DNA of 64,000 nt from an uncultured Prevotellaceae bacterium. GTDB taxonomy: Bacteria > Bacteroidota > Bacteroidia > Bacteroidales > Bacteroidaceae. The translations under genes were made by a program, and so were the position numbers. The notes beneath the pieces are model-generated. The model was given only the letters and a program-made list of their open reading frames with translations. It did not search any database and was not told the origin of the DNA. This document shows positions 35,244 through 42,681 of the stretch, piece by piece (position 1 is the stretch's first letter; every line of letters begins with the position of its first letter). The DNA lies in the NCBI GenBank assembly GCA_900320845.1, contig ONTS01000011.1:1-64000 (forward strand), written 5' to 3'.

Positions 35244-35309
35244 CAAAATCAGTGATATTGGTGACCAAAATCAGTGATATTGGTGACCAAAATCAGTGAT
35301 ATTGCTTTC
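35244..35309. repeat. 22-nt tandem array C', second locus (3 units)
   Basis: Units at 35244-35265, 35266-35287 and 35288-35309 carry the same near-palindrome CCAAAATCAGTGATATTGG as the pair at 448-491, 35 kb away. The first two units are identical; the third decays in its last bases. The rest of 35134-35732 holds no gene I can support. Confidence 0.88.
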
Positions 35310-35567
35310 CGACTATATCTTGATGGGTAGGTTAATGCACACCGACAAGATGCCAAGCAATGTACGGTCTGGTGCAACGGGGAGTTTGATTATATTCTTG
35401 TTGTTTGGCGGATAAAGGGTAAAGATGGTTGTTTGCAAAACCAGTCATACGTCCTCTAAATCAGTATTATAGTTCTATTGTCCGCCCGTTCTTCGTTACC
35501 AGCCTGCCCATACCATGATATTATACGCGCGTGTGAGGTCGTCTACCATTGCCTATATACAAGCGTC

Positions 35568-35604
35568 AGCCCATGCTCTTTCCTTGTCGGATAGAGTATG
35601 GGCT
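35568..35604. repeat. Hairpin in the intergenic region near the TonB-like gene
   Basis: AGCCCATGCTCT (35568-35579) pairs with AGAGTATGGGCT (35593-35604) with one G-T pair. It lies about 130 bp beyond the stop at 35733; no clear T run, so terminator role is uncertain. Confidence 0.5.
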
Positions 35605-35732
35605 AATTGCTATGGTGTCGGCTTGGCGTCGTGATGTTGCCTTTACGTCAGGCTTACTATGAGTGACGCACAAGACTCAACAGTCAGTCTGTGGCGACCT
35701 ATTCCGATAAGTGGTGCATCTGTATCAGGCAG

Positions 35733-36422
35733 CTATTGTTTGAATGAGATGGGTAGGCAATACCTCATCTTAATTCTTTTGCCGTTTTGCTCGGCTGGAG
35801 TCCATTTCGGCATGCTACTGACTACATGCAGGGCCTCGTTGTCAAACAAGGGATGAATAGGGCGTTCGATATTAGCATTACTGACAGAACCATCTTCATT
35901 GATAAGGAAAGATACGATAACACGGCCATTAATGCACGTTTCTTTCATTTCATTGGTGTAACGGATGTTATTTTGTATAAACTCTATCAGTTTTTGTTGA
36001 CCTCCAGGGAACGAAGGTTGTTGTTCCGTTATCTCGCCAAGGATGATGTTTTCACTGACGGTGTCGGTTTCCACAATCATTGACTTAGCCTCTTCCTTGG
36101 GTGCCTTCTTACGAATGATCGTGGTGTCCAGAGGCATTTTCCCCCTTACATCTGGGTGTAAGATGTTGCGTATAGAAGTGTTGCATGCGGTGAGTGCGAT
36201 CAGTCCGGCACTCACTCCTGCCACTGCTACTGCCTTTCCCATCATGCGACGGACGTTGAGTTGGTACTCGATATAGCGCACCTCCTCCTCGCATTTCGGG
36301 CATGTGCCTGAGCAGTCGCCCTTGTGCTTGCACTCCGTCGGTTCGTAAGGAATATCATTAGCCCGTGCCACTTGCAGACGGATATATTTTAGTGTCTGAC
36401 AGATTTTCTTTCCTCTTTTCAT
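35733..36422 (-). CDS. TonB C-terminal-domain protein with N-terminal Cys motif
   Basis: A 229-residue inner membrane protein. The N-terminal cytoplasmic part has a four-cysteine motif C-x5-C-x3-C-x2-C (Cys31, 37, 41, 44), probably a small zinc or iron-sulfur site. One membrane segment follows (about 61-79). A periplasmic linker leads to a TonB C-terminal domain (about 135-229) with INGRVIVSFLINEDGSVS and NEALHVVSSMPKWTPAEQNGK. Energy transduction to an outer membrane receptor is the family role. Its first 75 residues closely match those of the gene 10 bp upstream. Confidence 0.82.
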   Translation of the reverse strand: MKRGKKICQTLKYIRLQVARANDIPYEPTECKHKGDCSGTCPKCEEEVRYIEYQLNVRRMMGKAVAVAGVSAGLIALTACNTSIRNILHPDVRGKMPLDTTIIRKKAPKEEAKSMIVETDTVSENIILGEITEQQPSFPGGQQKLIEFIQNNIRYTNEMKETCINGRVIVSFLINEDGSVSNANIERPIHPLFDNEALHVVSSMPKWTPAEQNGKRIKMRYCLPISFKQ

Positions 36423-36432
36423 TTTCCCGATA

Positions 36433-37101
36433 TTATTTGTTCTTTATTTGCTTCGAATGTCCATAAACATCATCATTGTACTGTTTTCGTACAACTGCTC
36501 CTACCACCACTTCTCCCAAAAGAGCTTCATCGTCCTTTAGGACAATCTCTATGACCTGCTGTTGCTCTGATACATTAAATGAGAAAGTCTTAAATCCGAT
36601 ATATGCTACTTCCAAAAGGCAACCTTCGGGAACCTCTATAGCAAACATACCATCAAGGTTGCTGAACTCCCCCTTTTCGGTACCCTTGCGAATGATGGTA
36701 GCGTTTATTATCGGCTCGCCAGCACTATCTACTACGCGTCCTCGTACCACTATTCCCTTCTCGCCCTCGTTGAGCAGGCTTTTCACTTTCACCGTCTGTA
36801 GCGCTGAAATGATGGTGCTGTCCTTGGGCGTGCTGATGGTTTTCTGTGCCATGGCCTCTATCGGTTGCATAGCCATGCTGACACCTATTGCAACTCCTGC
36901 CACTGCCACCGCCTTTCCCAACGTGCGGCGCTTGTTGAGTTGCTGCTCGATATACCTCACCTCCTGCTCGCACTTAGGACAGGTGCCCGGGCATTCGCCT
37001 TTGTGCTTGCATTCCGTAGGCTTGTATGGTATGTCGTTCGTCCGTGCCACTTGCAGGCGAATCTCTTTCAGTGTCTGACAGATTTTCTTTCCTCTTTTCA
37101 T
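36433..37101 (-). CDS. Carboxypeptidase-regulatory-like protein with N-terminal Cys motif
   Basis: A 222-residue paralogue of the TonB-like protein at its N-terminus: both begin MKRGKKICQTL, share the C-x5-C-x3-C-x2-C motif (residues 31-44) and an Ala/Val-rich membrane segment (about 61-85). The periplasmic part is different: a carboxypeptidase-regulatory-like beta domain (about 118-195) with VRGRVVDSAGEPIINATI and LEVAYIGFKTF, as seen at the N-terminus of SusC-type receptors. Function unknown. First gene of the pair; -7 box TATCTTTG at 37122-37129. Confidence 0.8.
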   Translation of the reverse strand: MKRGKKICQTLKEIRLQVARTNDIPYKPTECKHKGECPGTCPKCEQEVRYIEQQLNKRRTLGKAVAVAGVAIGVSMAMQPIEAMAQKTISTPKDSTIISALQTVKVKSLLNEGEKGIVVRGRVVDSAGEPIINATIIRKGTEKGEFSNLDGMFAIEVPEGCLLEVAYIGFKTFSFNVSEQQQVIEIVLKDDEALLGEVVVGAVVRKQYNDDVYGHSKQIKNK

Positions 37102-37121
37102 GAGGTTTTATTTTACACCTA

Positions 37122-37129
37122 CAAAGATA
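37122..37129 (-). promoter_or_regulatory. -7 box of the Cys-motif gene pair
   Basis: TATCTTTG on the minus strand, 20 nt before the ATG at 37101. Confidence 0.55.
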
Positions 37130-37172
37130 AAAACAATACTTGAAAAAATAGACAAAATAGTGGAAAACAGAT

Positions 37173-37212
37173 ATAAAAAAAGAACTTCCCGTCATCGTGA
37201 TGACGAGAAGTT
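37173..37212 (-). terminator. Intrinsic terminator, minus strand
   Basis: AACTTC-cc-GTCATC and GATGAC-ga-GAAGTT (37183-37212) form a stem around a 2-nt centre, followed on the minus strand by CTTTTTTTAT. It lies between the LRR operon and the promoter of the Cys-motif pair. Confidence 0.75.
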
Positions 37213-37291
37213 GGTTTGTTTATATCGCTTACCAACAGACCATAACAAATGTATAACCGAAATGGTGTGTGGAAGCTCTGTTTTCTGGATA

Positions 37292-37325
37292 TTATTCCTT
37301 CATGCGCTACAGGTAGCTTCTGTCG
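37292..37325 (-). repeat. Copy of the last 34 nt of efp
   Basis: 30 of 34 bases match the 3' end of efp (39973-40006), in the same orientation, starting exactly at the stop codon; 17 bases in a row are identical. The upstream part of efp is not present. The two copies bracket the LRR locus as direct repeats. Confidence 0.75.
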
Positions 37326-37460
37326 GCAGCATTGCCAAAATGTTCCAAGAGCAATGTACAGCAACCCTGCAACGATTCAACCTCAACGTCGATGACATCT
37401 GCCAGGCCACAAGCAGGGACTGATACGCTTTCATACAGACAATTCGTAAAGTACCAGCTT

Positions 37461-37504
37461 AAATAATAGACATCGGCTCATATATTTATTTGCATGAGCC
37501 GATG
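37461..37504 (-). terminator. Terminator of the LRR/small acidic protein operon
   Basis: CATCGGCTCAT (37471-37481) and ATGAGCCGATG (37494-37504) pair perfectly, and the minus strand continues TCTATTATTT. It lies 56 bp after the stop at 37560. Confidence 0.75.
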
Positions 37505-37559
37505 CTATATGTAAACGAAAGCCTGAAAGTTGCTTCAACAATGGATCTGACAAAAATGG

Positions 37560-37751
37560 TTACAGTACTTTCCAATTGCCATCATTATAGTCATCAAACC
37601 AATTGTTATCTTCATCCTCATTTTCAAAGTTATGGTCTTTTCCACCTGGGTCGCCCGGACCTTCATCTGAGAAATACACAGGCAACGTCTCACACAGATC
37701 CTTACAATATATAATTTCTATTTCAGGAGCGACATATTTTATGCGTTTCAT
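37560..37751 (-). CDS. Small acidic protein, coupled to the LRR gene
   Basis: A 63-residue protein of unknown function. The N-terminus MKRIKYVAPEIEIIYCKDLC has two cysteines (positions 16 and 20); the middle holds DEGPGDPGG and the C-terminal half is very rich in Asp, Asn and Glu. Small proteins with a similar basic start and acidic Gly-rich end are common in Prevotella. It begins in a 4-nt ATGA overlap with the stop of the LRR gene, so translation is coupled, and a terminator follows. No signal peptide and no modifying enzyme gene are visible. Confidence 0.72.
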   Translation of the reverse strand: MKRIKYVAPEIEIIYCKDLCETLPVYFSDEGPGDPGGKDHNFENEDEDNNWFDDYNDGNWKVL

Positions 37752-39634
37752 CGTATCACCTCCTTTCTGCCTTTGTGAATATAAATGCCTTTGACTGCAG
37801 GCTTACTGTCAAGGCGTACACCGCTCAGTGTGTACCAATTGTCCACTCCGTCAACAGGTACGAGGTTGCCGTCATCATCCATTATATAGCGGTCGTCGTT
37901 CAAGTTAACGATGCCTGTCGTGGTACCGTCGTCTATGACAAAGGCAATCTGCTTGGCATTGTTCGTCATTGAAGTAGGAAGAGCAAGGTATGCCATGTTT
38001 GTCGGTATCACTGTATTGTTGCAACGATAGAACGCCTGTTTACTTGCAGAAAAGTAAAAATTATAGCATCCGTCGCTTTCACGAGGTACAGCACTGCCTG
38101 TTCCTGCCTTGAAATAGTTGGTATCTTCGTATTTGGCAAGACTGCAGTGTACAGGAACGTAGATAATATCATCCCCCTCTCCGGTAACAACAGGACCTTG
38201 CAACATGAAACCTTCACCAGGACCTATGCCTTTCCTGTCACTTTCTGTGCTTGGAGGAGTAATTGTCAATGTACCGTCAAGTGCGGTATTATCACTATAT
38301 GAAGTTGCAGCAAACCATTTGTACTGATAATTACTTCCACCAAAAGTTTCGTCATAAGTCATCACAGTTTCCACATCACTTTTGCTCAATGCATAATTGA
38401 AATCATAATTGTTTTCATATATGGTGTCGTTATAGGTAATTGATGCATCGGCTTTATTAATTTCTATAGTCAAGGTGTTATATTTGTCATTTGTTTTTCG
38501 CATTACTATGGGTGAATATACTTCGGGAATCTGTTGCCATGAACGGCCTTCTGCTTCAATTAAGTTCCATTTATTTATAAGTAGTGCAGCCTTACCAGCT
38601 GGAGAAATAAGTCTTGCCAGAGATGGGAAACAATAGGAATGCGCTTCATATACACTGTCTGCATCCAAAAGGAAGAACACGGTTTGTCTTTCTGTTTGAT
38701 AAAAGGCACCTATTTCAAGCTTACAACTTATAGGCATGGTGACGTATTCAAGGCTGCGGGGAGCAACTGGGCCGCTTTCCCATATATGAATGCCGCGCAT
38801 TCCGTCGTCCGCAAATGCATACTGAGCAATCTTTTCAACCTTAGGCATATAGGCATACCTTAAAGGAGTACGCTGAAATGCCCAATCCTCTATCGTCCTG
38901 ACATTTGGCATATACGCAGATTCTATGCCTGACAGTAAGAAAGCACGAGGCCCAATAGAGTCAACATTTTGCATATTAACTGTAGTAAGTCTCGAACAAA
39001 TATAAAATGCAATGTTTCCTATTTCTGTAACTTTAGGGATATTGGCACTCTGTAAATATTCACAATTTTGGAAAGCACCACCACCTATTTGAAGCACATT
39101 CGGAAGATTTACTGTCAGTAGTGTCATAATATTATGAAATGAAGCGCTTCCGATTGTCTTAACATTAGGCATATTAACTTCAAGTAATTTTGTCCACATA
39201 AATGCTTGGTTGCCAACAGAAATAAGATGTGGAACTTCTCCAAAGGTCGTTAATGGGGTGCTGCAAAATGCCGAATCGCCAATAGTAATGATATTGGGCA
39301 TGTAGACAGTTTTCAGATGTGAATCCACACCCCATCTTTCAAATGCCCTTTTTCCAATATATTTTACACTCGGCATAGAAACGTGCTTGTAACCAGGAGT
39401 ACGTGCAAAAGCACTGTTTCCAACCGCTGTAACCGAATATGTTTTGTCTTCGTAGTTAACTGTTTCTGGAATGTTCACAATGCTGTCGGCAGGAATTGTG
39501 GTAAATCCCGTAACAATTGCCGTATCTCCGCCAAGGGAATAATTAAGGTAATCAATAGTCACAGTAGTCTGTGCTTTCGTGCCGGCAACTATCAATGCCT
39601 GCAGCAGGGCTAAAAGTAAAATTTTACGTTTCAT
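37748..39634 (-). CDS. BspA-type leucine-rich repeat surface protein
   Basis: A 628-residue secreted protein. A signal peptide (about 1-21) precedes a short beta region and about a dozen LRR_5 (BspA/TpLRR) repeats (about 65-330) with the pattern A-MPNV-TIG--AF. An unassigned beta-rich region (about 350-540) follows. The last 30 residues (NWYTLSGVRLDSK then KGIYIHKGRKEVI) form the C-terminal domain shared with other secreted proteins here. Such LRR proteins bind host proteins or other bacteria. The locus is more AT-rich than its neighbours. Upstream is a structured RNA candidate ending in a terminator; a weak box TACCTTCA (39689-39696, minus) may be its own promoter. Confidence 0.87.
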   Translation of the reverse strand: MKRKILLLALLQALIVAGTKAQTTVTIDYLNYSLGGDTAIVTGFTTIPADSIVNIPETVNYEDKTYSVTAVGNSAFARTPGYKHVSMPSVKYIGKRAFERWGVDSHLKTVYMPNIITIGDSAFCSTPLTTFGEVPHLISVGNQAFMWTKLLEVNMPNVKTIGSASFHNIMTLLTVNLPNVLQIGGGAFQNCEYLQSANIPKVTEIGNIAFYICSRLTTVNMQNVDSIGPRAFLLSGIESAYMPNVRTIEDWAFQRTPLRYAYMPKVEKIAQYAFADDGMRGIHIWESGPVAPRSLEYVTMPISCKLEIGAFYQTERQTVFFLLDADSVYEAHSYCFPSLARLISPAGKAALLINKWNLIEAEGRSWQQIPEVYSPIVMRKTNDKYNTLTIEINKADASITYNDTIYENNYDFNYALSKSDVETVMTYDETFGGSNYQYKWFAATSYSDNTALDGTLTITPPSTESDRKGIGPGEGFMLQGPVVTGEGDDIIYVPVHCSLAKYEDTNYFKAGTGSAVPRESDGCYNFYFSASKQAFYRCNNTVIPTNMAYLALPTSMTNNAKQIAFVIDDGTTTGIVNLNDDRYIMDDDGNLVPVDGVDNWYTLSGVRLDSKPAVKGIYIHKGRKEVIR

Positions 39635-39696
39635 ACTTATTTTTTAGATGTTGGACTTGTTTTTAGAAATTTGCGTTCAAACACTATCTGAAGGTA

Positions 39697-39737
39697 CAAA
39701 ATAAAAATAACGTGGACTCTTATTTCGTCTACGTTAT
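39697..39737 (-). terminator. Terminator behind the structured RNA candidate
   Basis: GTCTACGTTAT (39727-39737) and ATAACGTGGAC (39707-39717) pair with one G-T. On the minus strand the stem is followed by TTTTTATTTT. It could end efp read-through and the RNA candidate alike. Confidence 0.85.
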
Positions 39738-39852
39738 TCGAGGTATCGCCAAACACCTTTGCCACATATTCGAGTAAAAGCCCACGCCTTGGCGTGAGCA
39801 TTAAGCTTCATACTCTTGTGGCATTGAAAAAGTTGGCGAAATTTCGAATAAC
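39697..39852 (-). ncRNA. Structured RNA candidate, 6S RNA-like
   Basis: A transcript of about 155 nt can be drawn from the -7 box TAGCTTTG (39859-39866) to the terminator. It folds into one long interrupted hairpin: TTATTCGA/TCGAATAA (39844-39851 with 39734-39741), TTGGCG/CGCCAA, TGTGGCA/TGCCACA, TACTC/GAGTA, and a tip CACGC-cttg-GCGTG, separated by internal loops. Promoter, size, single rod with bubbles and terminator recall 6S RNA, of which the Bacteroidales-1 motif is, as I recall it, the Bacteroidales form. Alternative: a leader that attenuates the LRR gene, because the TCGAATAA arm overlaps the terminator arm. Identity is unproven. Confidence 0.55.
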
Positions 39853-39858
39853 CAGAAT

Positions 39859-39866
39859 CAAAGCTA
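39859..39866 (-). promoter_or_regulatory. -7 box of the structured RNA candidate
   Basis: TAGCTTTG on the minus strand; the expected start, about 39852, coincides with the outer arm of the long hairpin. Confidence 0.6.
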
Positions 39867-39972
39867 ATGCTTTTTCTAAAAAATACTCTGTTCTTCTTAT
39901 ATTACATAGGCAAAAACATATTATATGTTGTTGGACTTGGAAAACTACATTCTATTTACTTTAAAACACACC

Positions 39973-40539
39973 TTATTCCTTCATGCGCTGGAGGTAGCTT
40001 CCATCGCGTGTGTCAACCTGTACGAGGTCGCCTTCGTTGATAAAGAGCGGCACGCGAATCTCTACGCCCGTCTCCACTGTTGCGGGCTTGGTGGCGTTGG
40101 TGGCGGTGTCACCTTTCACGCCGGGCTCACTGTGAGTGACGCGCAAAGTCGTCTTGACTGGCATCTCGGCATAGAGGATAGTCTCGGTGTCGGCATCGCT
40201 TACCACCTCGACGATGTCGCTTTCCTTCATATAGTCAACACCGGTGATGAGATCTTTGGCAATAGGTATCTGCTCGTAGGTCTCCTGATTCATGAAGATG
40301 AAGTCTTCGCCTTCCTGATAGAGGTATTGGTAGTTGCGGCGTTCTACACGCACGTCTTCCAGCGACTCGCCAATGTTGAAGCGCTTCTCCAGCACACGGC
40401 CGCTGACAACGTCTTTCAGCGTGGTGCGCATGATGGTGTTACCCTTGCCGGGTTTAACGTGCAGGAAGTCAATGCAGAAGTAGAGTTTGCCATCCATACG
40501 GATGCAAGTTCCTTTCTTGATGTCTTGTGATTTGATCAT
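39973..40539 (-). CDS. efp: Elongation factor P
   Basis: Relieves ribosome stalling at proline runs. The 188-residue protein has the three-domain EF-P layout, with Lys32 in PGKGN at the tip of domain 1, the residue modified in other bacteria. The start at 40539 (IKSQDIKKG) fits the family and the -7 box at 40574-40581; the open frame to 40617 lies upstream of that promoter. Its last 34 nt have a second, partial copy at 37292-37325. Confidence 0.96.
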   Translation of the reverse strand: MIKSQDIKKGTCIRMDGKLYFCIDFLHVKPGKGNTIMRTTLKDVVSGRVLEKRFNIGESLEDVRVERRNYQYLYQEGEDFIFMNQETYEQIPIAKDLITGVDYMKESDIVEVVSDADTETILYAEMPVKTTLRVTHSEPGVKGDTATNATKPATVETGVEIRVPLFINEGDLVQVDTRDGSYLQRMKE

Positions 40540-40573
40540 AGTGTAAAATGTTGTTGGTTTATTTTTCCGCGCG

Positions 40574-40622
40574 CAAAGGTAATGAATAATTGATAATTGA
40601 CAATTGACAACCGACAATTTAT
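40574..40622 (-). promoter_or_regulatory. efp promoter with a phased heptamer array
   Basis: The minus-strand -7 box TACCTTTG (40574-40581) is preceded by seven-base units in register: ATTCATT, ATCAATT, GTCAATT, GTCAATT, GTCGGTT (plus-strand 40581-40615), plus a decayed unit. The 28 bases ending at the box are identical to those upstream of the serine acetyltransferase gene. Confidence 0.7.
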
Positions 40623-40655
40623 GACACGTTGTTCATTGTTGGCGATAGTTTTCCA

Positions 40656-40663
40656 TACCTTTG
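40656..40663 (+). promoter_or_regulatory. -7 box of cysK
   Basis: TACCTTTG, 25 nt before the ATG at 40689; divergent from the efp promoter. Confidence 0.65.
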
Positions 40664-40688
40664 CTCCCTCAAAAAAAATCTTGTTGCT

Positions 40689-41603
40689 ATGATTTACACA
40701 CACCTTACCGACCTCATCGGTCACACTCCCCTGTTGCGTATCTCTCCATCTGCAGGCCAACAGGCGGAGATTGTAGCCAAACTTGAGTGTTTCAATCCCG
40801 GCGGCAGTGTGAAAGACCGGGCAGCCTTGGCGATGATAGAGGATGCCGAACGCTGTGGACGCCTGCGTAAAGGTGGCACCATCATTGAACCTACGAGTGG
40901 CAACACCGGCATCGGACTGGCATGGGTAGGCAGAATGAAAGGCTACCGCGTGGTGCTTACCATGCCCGACTCGATGAGTATCGAGCGTCGCTGTCTGCTG
41001 AAAGCCTACGGAGCCACACTCGTTCTCACTCCCGGCGAGCAGGGCATGAAGGGAGCTATTGCAAAAGCTGAGAAACTGTTGCAGCACGACAGCAACGCCG
41101 TCATGCTCGGACAGTTCACCAATGCTGCCAACCCTGTTGCCCATGAACGCACCACAGGTGAAGAAATATGGGCAGACACTGAAGGAAATATCGACATCTT
41201 CGTTGCAGGAGTAGGCACCGGCGGCACCATCACCGGCACTGCACGGGCCCTGAAACGTCACCGCAGCAGTATACAGGTGGTAGCCGTCGAGCCGCAATCA
41301 TCTGCCGTGTTGTCGACATCGGTGGCAGGCACACATCGCATACAGGGCATCGGTGCAGGCTTCGTGCCTAAAATATATGACGCCAACGTCGTTGACACAG
41401 TGATGACCATCAGCGACGAGGCAGCCATGGATGGCGCACTACAACTGGCAAAGCGCACGGCATTGCTGGCAGGAATATCGTCGGGTGCAGCCTTCATGGC
41501 AGCACAACAACTGGCCAATAAAGCAGAGAACAAGGGCAAAACGATTGTCGTACTGCTGCCCGACACAGGCGAACGCTACCTTTCTACCGGACTGTTCGGA
41601 TAA
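40689..41603 (+). CDS. cysK: Cysteine synthase A (O-acetylserine sulfhydrylase)
   Basis: Makes cysteine from O-acetylserine and sulfide with PLP. The 304-residue fold-type II enzyme shows IGHTPLLRI, the PLP lysine in NPGGSVKDRAA, TSGNTGIGLAW for the substrate carboxylate, and GTGGTITG for the phosphate. The start at 40689 follows the promoter box at 40656; an earlier in-frame ATG at 40629 lies upstream of it. Serine acetyltransferase, which makes its substrate and often binds it, is encoded next. Confidence 0.96.
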   Translation: MIYTHLTDLIGHTPLLRISPSAGQQAEIVAKLECFNPGGSVKDRAALAMIEDAERCGRLRKGGTIIEPTSGNTGIGLAWVGRMKGYRVVLTMPDSMSIERRCLLKAYGATLVLTPGEQGMKGAIAKAEKLLQHDSNAVMLGQFTNAANPVAHERTTGEEIWADTEGNIDIFVAGVGTGGTITGTARALKRHRSSIQVVAVEPQSSAVLSTSVAGTHRIQGIGAGFVPKIYDANVVDTVMTISDEAAMDGALQLAKRTALLAGISSGAAFMAAQQLANKAENKGKTIVVLLPDTGERYLSTGLFG

Positions 41604-41644
41604 GGAACATCCGCAAACGGAGAAGGCGAGTAGAAAGAAGCAAT

Positions 41645-41693
41645 GTCAATTATAAATTGTCAACCATCAATTATCAATTATTCATTACCTTTG
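41645..41693 (+). promoter_or_regulatory. Serine acetyltransferase promoter with a phased heptamer array
   Basis: Units GTCAATT, ATAAATT, GTCAACC, ATCAATT, ATCAATT, ATTCATT run without gaps from 41645 into ACCTTTG, the end of the -7 box TACCTTTG (41686-41693). The array repeats that of efp on the other strand. Confidence 0.75.
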
Positions 41694-41712
41694 CCGCACA
41701 ATACTATTACCC

Positions 41713-42591
41713 ATGAAAGTCTCATCTCTATCTCGCATGGCCAATCGTCTGGTCGAAGAAGCAGTGCATAACGAGTCTGTCTGCTCCAAAAATCTGGATA
41801 TGCTGCCTCCTTATCAGACCCTTGATGAACTGATGCAGTTGCTGCGTACCATCCTGTTTCCCGAAGTGTACCGCAAGCACTGTACAGCGAAGGTCTCACA
41901 ACAGCATACCTACGAAGCCGAGTTGGAGACGGGATATGCGCGTCTGTGTCAGTTTGTTGAAGCCTCGTTGGGCATCAACGGCAACGGCATCGACAGCCCC
42001 ACGCGCATGCAGGTGGAAACCGTCGCCGACAGTTTCATCGACCGACTGCCGCACATCCACGAACTCCTCTGCTCAGATGTGGAAGCCATCAGTGCCAATG
42101 ACCCTGCCACCACGTCGCGCGCAGAGGTAATATGCTGCTATCCTGCCATCACAGTCATGCTGCACTATCGCATTGCACACGCCTTGTATGAACTGCAACT
42201 GCCGCTTCTTCCGCGCATGATAACCGAGCGTGCACATTCGCTGACAGGTATAGACATACACCCGGCAGCACAAATCGGACACGCTTTCGGCATCGACCAC
42301 GGCACAGGCATTGTGATAGGCGAGACATCCATTATCGGCAATGAGGTGATGATCTATCAAGGAGTGACGCTCGGCGCACGCAACTTTGTGTACGACGAGA
42401 ACGGAAAACCTGTCAACGAGCCGCGTCATCCGGTCATCGAAAACCGCGTAACCATCTATTCAAACACATCCATACTGGGGCGCGTACGCATAGGACACGA
42501 CTCCATCATCGGCGGAAACCTCTGGATAACAAACGACGTTCCGCCACATTCAAGGGTGAGACAGTCGTCATTCGAACTGCGAAAAGTGTAA
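41713..42591 (+). CDS. Serine O-acetyltransferase, EpsC type
   Basis: Acetylates serine to O-acetylserine, the first step of cysteine synthesis. The 292-residue protein has a helical N-terminal domain (about 1-165) and a left-handed beta-helix of hexapeptide repeats (about 180-285), with IDIHPAAQIG, IDHGTGIVIGET, MIYQGVTLGA and GRVRIGHDSIIGG. Length and N-terminus fit the EpsC/plant-like branch more than E. coli CysE. It follows cysK by 109 bp with its own promoter. Confidence 0.94.
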   Translation: MKVSSLSRMANRLVEEAVHNESVCSKNLDMLPPYQTLDELMQLLRTILFPEVYRKHCTAKVSQQHTYEAELETGYARLCQFVEASLGINGNGIDSPTRMQVETVADSFIDRLPHIHELLCSDVEAISANDPATTSRAEVICCYPAITVMLHYRIAHALYELQLPLLPRMITERAHSLTGIDIHPAAQIGHAFGIDHGTGIVIGETSIIGNEVMIYQGVTLGARNFVYDENGKPVNEPRHPVIENRVTIYSNTSILGRVRIGHDSIIGGNLWITNDVPPHSRVRQSSFELRKV

Positions 42592-42681
42592 AACAGGCAT
42601 CACCCCTCACCCCTCGATTAGCAGACAACGGTACCAGTACCACACGCTGACCAGCACCTTTCAACCCTTCATTCGTATTCC

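Noticed and set aside
37119-37423. Frames in the 450-bp gap before the Cys-motif pair
   Set aside because: They run across a terminator and the efp 3' copy; no codon or motif support.
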